From NCBI RefSeq assembly GCF_024713945.1, contig NC_134686.1, forward strand, positions 1,512,001 to 1,576,000: DNA of 64,000 nucleotides, read 5' to 3'. Position 1 is the stretch's first letter. The number at the start of each line of letters is the position of its first letter. A program made the translations under genes and the position numbers. The notes under the pieces were generated by a model that was given only the letters and a program-made list of their open reading frames with translations, was not told where the DNA came from and did no database searches. The DNA is from Dermatophagoides farinae (lineage: Eukaryota > Arthropoda > Arachnida > Sarcoptiformes > Pyroglyphidae). Below are positions 51,390 through 61,300 of the stretch, in pieces.

Positions 51390-54300
51390 TATCGAAAATT
51401 TCAAATTAGAATCAATCAAATAAAAAAAAAAAACAAAATCCACATGAATGAACAAACAATGAACAATTTTAACGGAAAAATTTCTTTGTGGAAAAAATTC
51501 GAAATTTCCGGAAATATTTCTTTCCTGAAAATCAATAATAACCAAAACAATTCGTTAAACAATTAATAATAATCAATTTATTCGATAACAATAATTTTTT
51601 TTTCATTTTTCCAAAAAAAAACGAATAAGAATACATCAATTTGATTATACATCAGAAGAGAATTGCAAAAAGAATTTTCATTCAAAATTCTTCATTTGTT
51701 TTGTTTATAACACACGAATTTTGGTTCAATCATCATAATTATTATAAGTTCATCTTTCGAACGGATTTTTTTTCCAAATTTAATCAATTATAATAGAGGC
51801 ATATGTGTGTGTGTGTCTGTTTACATTAATATGATACAAATTCTAATTAATAATAGAGAGATAGTTTCGAAAAGAAAAATTTTTTGTGATTAATTTTCAT
51901 TTTGATTGATTGATTTTGGCTGTTGAATAATGAACAACGAAAAAAAAACAAGAAGAAAAAAGCGAACAAACATAATATATCAATCAACAAGTTTATAAGT
52001 TAGTGAGGAATCCAATTTATTTTCGTTTTTATTGTTGTTGTCGTTGTTGTTGTTGTTGGTTTTTTTTGCAGCAGAATAATTTTTGCATATTGATTTTCAT
52101 TGTCTGTTTTATTTTGTCATATTTGTGTGTCTGTGTGTGTGTGTGTTTCAATGAATAAGAATATAATTGTAAAACAGAACGAAGAAATGAGGAAATTATT
52201 CTTTTTCCAATAATTTTCATTGATTAATTGATTGATTGATTGATTGAAATGAAATGGAATGAATGAAAGTTCACCATTCCAATATTATTTTTATTTACAA
52301 CAACAACAACAAAAACGATTGAGCATATACACTACATGGTATAGCAGCAGCAGTAGTAGAACAGAATTATTATATAATATTGAAATGAAATAAAGAACCG
52401 CAAAAGAAGAAGAATGGATGAAAATTAAATTTTTTTCTGTTTTGTTTTGTTTTGTTTGAATGTGATAAAGGGGTAAATTTTTTTTTTTCATTTTTATTAT
52501 TCCTTTTATATTTACGTTTTTATTGTTGTTTTTATGCATATATGCAATAAACTATATGACGGTGATGGAATATTCTATTCTATTCTATTTCTGAATCAAC
52601 AAAAACAGCAACAGCAAAGAAAAAAAAAGAAATAACAAGAAAACAATGACAACAAACAAGAATATTCTGTGTGTATAAATGTGTGTGAATAAAATGAAGT
52701 TTATGCAAATACAAGTTGTTTATTATATTATTATTACAGATATATATAGAATATATAGAATATTCTTCTGATTAATGAACATAACAGAATAATAATGATA
52801 ATAATAATAACAACAACAACAATAATAATAATTCTTGAATTTTTTTGTTTTGTTTTGTTTTTTGGCCATTGTCATCATTTGTTGCCGGTTATCAATTGAA
52901 ATTTGCCCATTCATTCAAGGTATATATAAAAAAAACGTAGTTGCTGTCATTGTCATCGTCATCGTCTTTGTTATTGATCATGATTGATTAGCGAAAAAAA
53001 AATTAAAAATTTTGAATGAACAAAAAAAAAACAAAATTTGAAATTCTTGTTGAAATTAAAAAAAAGAGCAAAAAAAATTCATTGTAAATGAAAGAGTTCA
53101 GAATTTAATCAAAATTCAATTATATACATTCTGTCTATTCACTATGTGAACCACTAAAGCTATCAAAAAATTTTTTTTTTTTTGCAACCGGTAGGAAATT
53201 TGGAACACAACGGCAACGTTCCGGTTTTATTTGTTCAAATGAAAAGAACGAAATTCTTTTGATTTTCTTCCCAGAACTCATTCAGCGCTATGTTTATATA
53301 CATGCATTGTATATGGGTGTGTGTGTGTGTGTGTGTGTGTGTGCATGCATGTTAATTGAGTCTAGAATTCTGACATCGGGAAAAAAAATTTGTATTTCTC
53401 ATCATCATCATCATCATCATTAATGGAACAACAAAAAGGTTTTTTTTCTCTCATTTTCTTATTAATGGGAAGCCCTAGAGAAGGCTGGTTGTTGTTTAAA
53501 AAAATTTTCATTTTCATTGACGTTTGGATTGCAGAAAAAAAACAACAACAACAACAACAACGATAACAATCGACAAACATGTAATGTAAAAAAAAAAAAT
53601 TTGTAAATCTCATATACAACGAAAAAGATCATGATGATCATTACCAGTGATCAAAAATTATTATTATTCTTAAAATGAAAATGTTTTGTTGTCGACCATT
53701 TTTTTGTTGTTGTTGTATTCTGTTGTTGTTGTTGTTGTTGTCGATTGTTGTTGTTGTTGGATTTTCACATACAACAACATTAATATGTCCATAGGGTGTC
53801 TATTTGAAATGATCATCATGATGATGATGATGGAATTTCTAAATCTAAAAAAAATAACTGAACAATTGTGTGTGTGTGTTTTACAATTGATAAATAAATA
53901 AATCAAAAAAAAAAAAAAAAAAATTCCAGAATTCAATTTGTGAATAGAATATATTTATATATATTGTATCAACAGCAGAATAACAAAAAAACGGCAAGAT
54001 CTATGATGAGTTTAGGAAAAAAAAAGAAAAGAAATGAAATGAAATTCCATTATTTGAAATATGAATTTTTTTTTTTGAATGAGTAAAAAAAAATTCTGTA
54101 CATACCAAGAATAATAAAACAGCAAACACACATATGATGACGACATAGATTTTAGTGATGATGACAAACAAACAAACAAACAAACAAACTGGAAAAAAAT
54201 GACAAGATTGGGCCCAGAATAAAAATTGACAACAATAACCCAAAACATAGCAATAAATGTTTTGGTTCCATCAAAAAAAAATTTTTTTTTTTTTTTTGGT

Positions 54301-54569
54301 TTCCTTTTGTCGCCATACACACACATCCATAAAAAGGAATCGATGACAAAATAATCAAAAATAATTTCTGATTCCACATTGAGTTGCATACGATGGACGA
54401 CAAACAAACAAAGCGAACGACAAAAACGAACACAGACACACAGACACACACACGAAAAAAAACAAGAATTTCAAAAAAAAACAAGTTGTAGAATATGGGT
54501 GTGTGTATGCGTGTGTGTGTTTGTCGAATCAGCTCGAATAAACATAGAATTTTTTTTTGTTCAATTCCA
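51390..54569. other. Intergenic: Ubc9 upstream region and Nmdar2 3' flank
   Basis: About 3.2 kb between the Ubc9 start and the Nmdar2 stop, both on the minus strand. It should hold the Nmdar2 3' UTR and the Ubc9 promoter, but I cannot fix either boundary. Contents are (CAA)n, (GT)n, (CAT)n and A-runs; no coding exon is seen. Confidence 0.55.
53317..53343. repeat. (GT)n microsatellite
   Basis: About thirteen GT units flanked by CATGCAT motifs. Confidence 0.88.
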
Positions 54570-55363
54570 TCAAGGTGGTTTTTTCAACATTCGTTGTAAT
54601 AATTTTATCTTCTCTTCCAATACACGATTCTGTTGTATTGTCATCTCTAAACGATTCAATAGCTCTTTTTCAGATGAATTCCATAGGTTTAGAATTTCAT
54701 TTCTTGATAACCGTCCAATATCAATACTTCGAGCCGCAGCCGCCGCCGCCGCAGCCGATGATGATGATGATAATGATGTGGTCATAGTTTGATGACGTAA
54801 TGATTTTAATTTTGATTTTCTTATCGGTCTAATTGATTTTGTTGTATAATGACGATATTGTTCCGATTCAATCATTGAATAATGATCACCTTCTTGTGAT
54901 GATTCACTTAATTCTTTTTTGATTGCCGGTAAATCTTCAAATGATAATATACGTCTGCGGCGAAAATTTTTTCGCTTTTCATTCTGATCACTTATTCCTT
55001 CTGATAGGATGCCTTCGAAACAAATGTTTTCCAAACTAAACGATGTACTATGTGTATGGGTTTGTAGTAATTTTTTTCGCCGTGATTGTACTGTTTCCAT
55101 CTGTTTCGAATGTCGTTGTGTACTACTACTGCTTGATCGACGTCGTCGTTGATGATAACGTAGACGATGTGCATGTTCAACAATCACATCCTGTTGACTA
55201 TCGGTTGAACTGTTTAATTTTTTTGATTCGTTTGAAATTTTCAGATTACTTTTACTTTTACGTTCTACTACCGATGATGATGATGATGGTGGTGGTGGTG
55301 GTGGTGGTGCTGGTGGTAGGGATGGTGGATGATAAATTGTATCATGATTCATATCATTCGGTT
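54570..55363 (-). CDS. Nmdar2: Nmdar2 last exon: C-terminal tail
   Basis: About 264 codons to the stop at 54570. Poly-Pro and poly-Ser near the start, many Arg/Lys-rich stretches, FSLENICFEG, ILSFEDLPAIKKEL, a run of eight Ala coded by GC-rich triplets at about 54730-54755, and a final amphipathic segment (RNEILNLWNSSEKELLNRLE and on) that should form a coiled coil. The protein ends LKKPP, so there is no class I PDZ motif. Confidence 0.85.
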
Positions 55364-58310
55364 CTGTTGAAAATTGAAAAAACAAAAAAAAGTTTGATTT
55401 TAACATAAAATAAATTCATGATAAAAAAAAACTTTTTGAAAATACCAACCACGAAATCTGATTGATGAAACACGATTCTGATGATTGAATTCCATTTCAA
55501 TAAGTTCATCTTTTGATAATGAAAATGATGGCCTAGTAACACGCATATTTGTATTCGTATTCAATGCCGCTTCTTCATCAATCAAATCTGATGATGATAA
55601 ATCATCATCATCATCATCATCATCGGCATTATCATTATCATCATGATCATCATCATCTTGTTGCATACTACGTTCTGTTTGTTGTAAATGTACGCTGATA
55701 AAAACAAAACAAAAAAAAAACAGAAAAAAAACAATCAATTTATTAATCAAAATGATCAATGAAAAAAAAATAAAAAAAAAAATAAACAAACAAACATATA
55801 TGACTTACACTTTACGAACTTCTTGTATCATTTCGAAAAATTGTGATTTACTTTTTCGTCGTCGTGCTTCTTCTTTTGCTTTCTATAAAAAAAATCAAAT
55901 GCAAATATAATGATTAATGAGATTATTACATCATCATCATCATCCAAAATGAATTAATGATCCAAAATACACGCATACCCTTTTAACACTTTTCTGGAAA
56001 AGACTTGCAATTTGACCTTCACGAAGATTGGTGATAATTTCTTTTGCCGAATGATGTGGTGACACTAATTCAACTGTATTGATAAATCGATATAATTTCT
56101 ATATATAATATAATCCGTATGCAACAAAAATATTCATCAATAATGATTATATAATCAGTGACTTAGAATAAACAATAAAATTGGAAGAAAAAACCAATAC
56201 CTGTGAAAAGAACATTAAATTTGGACTTTTCCAAAAACAATCTTTAGGTTTTTTTCTCAATCCAGGCAATAGATATTTGAATGTAAAATGTTCGGCCAAC
56301 AATATGATAATGCCAACCAATATACCGATGGTAAGCATAAGAAATACACCGGCAACACCACGTACAGTCAATGGTTCTGGTTTCGATAATGATGTTGATT
56401 CTAAACAATGTACACGGCCATACCATTTACGATGTAATTGATCCAAAAAACCATATTCATTATATTTTAGTATCAAATTTGAAATGGATTCCTGATGATG
56501 ATGATGACGATGAACGAAGAGAACAAAAAAAAAGAGAGAAAAAAAACAACAAACAAAGATTAATAATTCTGTAGGAAACTTTTGTTTTTTTTTTTTTTTT
56601 TGGAAGAAAATGACGAAAACAAAATGATTGATGAAAATATTCTCAACAATGACTATAAATTAAAAACGAAACAAAAAAAAACCAATGATAAATAGATCAC
56701 AAACAAATAGACCACCATAAAGTAAGAAAAAGTAAAAGAGAAAAAAAAATACATGAACAAGCCAACCGGAATATATATGCACGAAATGGAACACATCATT
56801 GGATCACATCATCCATAATAAACATCTTTAAAAATGTCGGATAGAGTGAGAGAGAGAGTGAAATTTTTTTTTTATTTGGATCTTTAAAGATAAAATGACA
56901 AAATTGAAGAAAGAAAAATGAATTTTTTTTTCTTCAACTTGAACAACAAACAAACAATTCGAAATAGTAAAAAAAAAAAGAACACAACTCGACTATTGTG
57001 ACTTTAGATTGCTCGAATCATTAGCGAATGAAGAAAATGGAAAAAAGAAAAAAAAACATAACTGCCACCGTAGACAACAACTGATGTGTGCACACATTAT
57101 TTTCAAGGGTGTATTTTTTTTGCCGGAAAAAAGAAACAGGGGAAAAAAAATAAAGACAAAGAAAATAGGAAACGAAGAAAAAGAAAAAAGAAGCAAAATT
57201 CTTGAAACAAATAAATCGAGTGAATACAGAGTCTAGTCCGTAGGAAATGAAACAACAGCAACAGCAACAATAACCACAATTTGGTTTTGGAAACCAGAAT
57301 TTTTTTTTTTATTTTGAAAATGAAATTGTGTAATAATAAATCATCAAATCATTATGGCCACACACACACACACACACACACAAAAACAACGCACACATAT
57401 TCATTGAATGAATGAATGAATGAAGGAAAAAAATTTGTTTTTTTTCTTTCTTTTCAATTTAATTTCTGGTTGAAATCATCACATCACATCACATTGCCGC
57501 CGTTAACACGGTGAAATGAGAGATGTGTGTGTGTGTGCCCATGTTGTTTTTGTTGTTTGAATTTGGAAACAAAAAAAAAAATGACAGCGAGGAAAATAAA
57601 AAATTTTTTCTCTCTGGTTTTTTTTACATCATGATTTTTTTTTCTTGAACTCACAAACTCAAAAACACACACACACACAGACAGATAAACAATGTTTAAA
57701 AATGTTCACAGCATGAATCTCTACACATCAACGAAGAATATTCATATGTTTTTCATGTTGTAATAATTTTTTTTTTGTCTCTAACATTCACTACCAATCA
57801 TTATATTCATCATCACAGAATGGCAGAATGTTCAAAACAGACACAGAGAGAGAATTGTGTGTTTTCACTGAGTGTAGAAAAAAAAACAAATAAAAGGGGT
57901 ATTTTCATAATGGAAAATGGAATCGGAAGCAAGCCTATTTTCCGATCACCCTTGCATGAATCAACATAAAATAAAAATGACTGACTGAATAAATAAAAAC
58001 AGAAAAAACAACAACAAACATCGACAAAGACAATCAGACAGTCAACAACAGACCAGAAAAAAAAGAATCAGTGAATAAAAAAACTACCCATATAATGCAA
58101 ACTTTATTATATAACAATGAATGGTAGATTGAGAAATATAACCAAACACACACACACACACACACACTACTATGAAAAGAATTTGGCTAAAAAAAAAGGA
58201 AACAAACGATAACATCCGATAGTATCTTTCGTGTGTGTGTGTGTGTGCGTTTTTCTTGACTATGATGATGATGATAATGGGTGATCGAGCCCAGTATCAG
58301 ATAAATTCAA

Positions 58311-58346
<36 letters not shown>

Positions 58347-61300
58347 TATGAATGGAAACTAGGTCAACAACAACGCCAATAAAAAACGTAGCGGCCAAAC
58401 GAGAATAAAAAATGAAAATGAAAAAAACGAATCACACTGTGTGTGTGGATCAATAATTTTTGAATATCAAATCAGAAAAAAAACCAACAAGAATCCATTC
58501 AAGAATATCGATATGAAAAAAAATGATTCCGTTTTGTATTTCAATTAGTAAATAAAAAAAAAGATTTCTAAATATAACCATAAGAATGATTGAAAAAAAA
58601 CTTTTCCTATAGAAAAAAAAGAGAAAAAAACTTTGTGTGTGTGTGTATGCGATATGTTTATGGCTAATAGCAAACACACAGAGAACAAATCGGAATCTTT
58701 TTTTCATTTCAATGCCGAAATTCTTTTTTTTTTTTTTTTGAGCAAGCAAAAAAAAAGGAAAAGAATTCATTTAATTTTTTATTTTACAAATGAATTCTAC
58801 TTTATTGGCTTTGAGAAACTTTATCTATGCTATTGCAAATTCCAAATTCCGTATTCTGTAGTTTTTTTCCTGGTGTTGATTTTGCTCTTTCATAGTCACA
58901 CAGTCGGTTGCACAAAATACCGGAATATTTATTATTACTGTTTGTCTGTCTGTCTGTGTTTTCTCTCTCGATCTCTCTCTCTCTCAAAAAAGAATCCTAA
59001 AGAGAATCAACGTTTGAAAATAAATAAAATGAAAAAAAAGAGAGATCGAAAGATAAGAAAAAAAAATCTCAAGAGAATTTTTTTTTTACTTTTCCACAGA
59101 AAAAAAAACAAGAAAATTCATAGTGAAAAATAGTATAGCAATGATGATTGTATTGTATTTGGCCTATTAACTTTTATGTTTACCGTTTACATTATTATCG
59201 ATATATCGATATATGATAATAAATTAGCCAAATATCACTACTAGATCATTACTAGTTGTGCATCATCATACAAAAAAAAAAATTACTGAAAAAAAAACTT
59301 ACACGAAATGGAAAACCTTTTTGCATACCGATTGCATATGCATCATCAAATATTGAATCACCTAATAAACGTAGATTACATCCTGGATCATTGGCACGAT
59401 AATAATCCAATATGGCCGTGTCGCCGATCAATACGTCCAATTTATCATTCCTGTAGAGAGAAAAAAAGTGGATGAAAATAAAAATTTTTGTAAATCACAC
59501 AAATATTATATGAATCAGTGGCCATGAAAAAACTACAAAACCAGAAACAAACATTAACAACAACAACAAAAACAACAACAACAACAACAAAATGACAACA
59601 AAACAAAACAAAAAAGTGAAACAAAAAAGAGAAAAAAATGGAATTAAATACTGTGTGTGTGTTTGTGTGTTTGGGTATCCGAAAGAAACAAAAAAAAAAA
59701 AAATGAAAAAATGAAAAATGATAATAATTGTCCAAGTTGGACACTTGAGTTTAGTTCATTTTTTTTCTGCTTGGTCGATTTTTTTTCCTGTGGTTTTCTT
59801 TTTCCACTTGGACAACATCATCTGTGGGTCAGTTAATGATTGTTTTGTTTGGTCTTTCGTTTTTTTTTTTTCGCTAAATAAAAATAAATACATCGGCGAC
59901 AATTTATGGTTCATAGTTATGTTGGAAACAAAAAGAGACGGAAAAAAAATTTGATAATAATGAAGCAAAAATTTTACCAATACAGATTTTTACCACTCGA
60001 TAGATTTTTACCACTCGAGAATCATCATCATCATTATTATTATTGTGAATATAATCAATCAAAATTAGTTGCCACTACTTTCACTCTAGCTCTTGTTATC
60101 ATTTTTTTCTCTGTATTTGTCCTTAATCGTATTTGTGTTTGTGTGTGTGTGTGTGTTTTTTTTTGTCTGCTTGTTAGAATGAGATTTGTTTCATGAATGA
60201 ACCAACATTTTATGTTATAAATAATATCATGTTTTTGGAATTTTGGACCAAATTGCCATCACTTTCATTCATTTTTTGTCTGTTCTGTTCTATTCTACCA
60301 CACAAAATGGAGATTTGCAGCCCAAAATTATGATCTTATCATCGTCTGACTTTTAACATTAGATCTTAGAGTGTTTTACTGTGTATGTGTGTGTGTGTAA
60401 TACAATCATTTTTCATGCTTAATATGCTTGTACTGTGTGTGTGTGTGGTTGTCATCATCATAGTTGATGTTATATAACCAAACTAAAATGGCAAAAGAAT
60501 CAATAATCACATACATTACACTACAATTTATTTGGATTCAATTTGTCCATTTGTGTTTATTTATATCCTGTGTGTGTGTGTGTATCCAGTGTGTGTTTAT
60601 GATGATCATGATTATTGGTGTGAACATGTGAATGAAATGAATAGAATAAAAAAAAAATCATACCGTAAACTTTCAAGTCCAGCATCAAAACTATCCACTT
60701 TATATCGTTGTATATGATGCCATAGTTCAGTATATTTTTCCATTAAATATCCTTCTGATGCTGAACTTCGTGCTGTACCAGTACGTTGTTTCATTAGCTA
60801 ATAAAACAAAAAAAAAACAAAACAGAGAAACAAAAAAATTATCAAATGTAATGTATGCATATTCTATTTGTAGACGAATCATCATCAATTATCAGCTAGC
60901 TAATGAAAAACAAGTGCAAAAATAATGAAAATGAAAGAAATCAACCAGAATTAATATGTTTATCGGAATATTCAGTCAGTGGGAAAAACAAATGAATGAA
61001 TGAATGAATGAAATAAAATGAACATCTGATGATATATAAAATTTAAAATGTGGTGATAGTAGTAGTAGTAGTAGTAGCGGATGGGTAGTAATACCGGATG
61101 GTTTGGAAGATATTGCGTGTATGAAATGTGTGGTTCATTTCGTTGACAAATATTGACACTATTTTTGTCATTTATTCATAATGATAATACTTACACTACT
61201 ATCATGAAAATCATTAACTTCAGGCAATAGAAATCCAGCAAAATGTGCAGCTATATTGGCCGTATAGGTAGCCAAAAATATTACACTGAATGCACCCCAA

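Noticed and set aside
58633-59133. 166-codon plus-strand open frame antisense in an Nmdar2 intron
   Set aside because: Cys-Val, Phe and Lys strings from (GT)n, T-runs and A-runs only.
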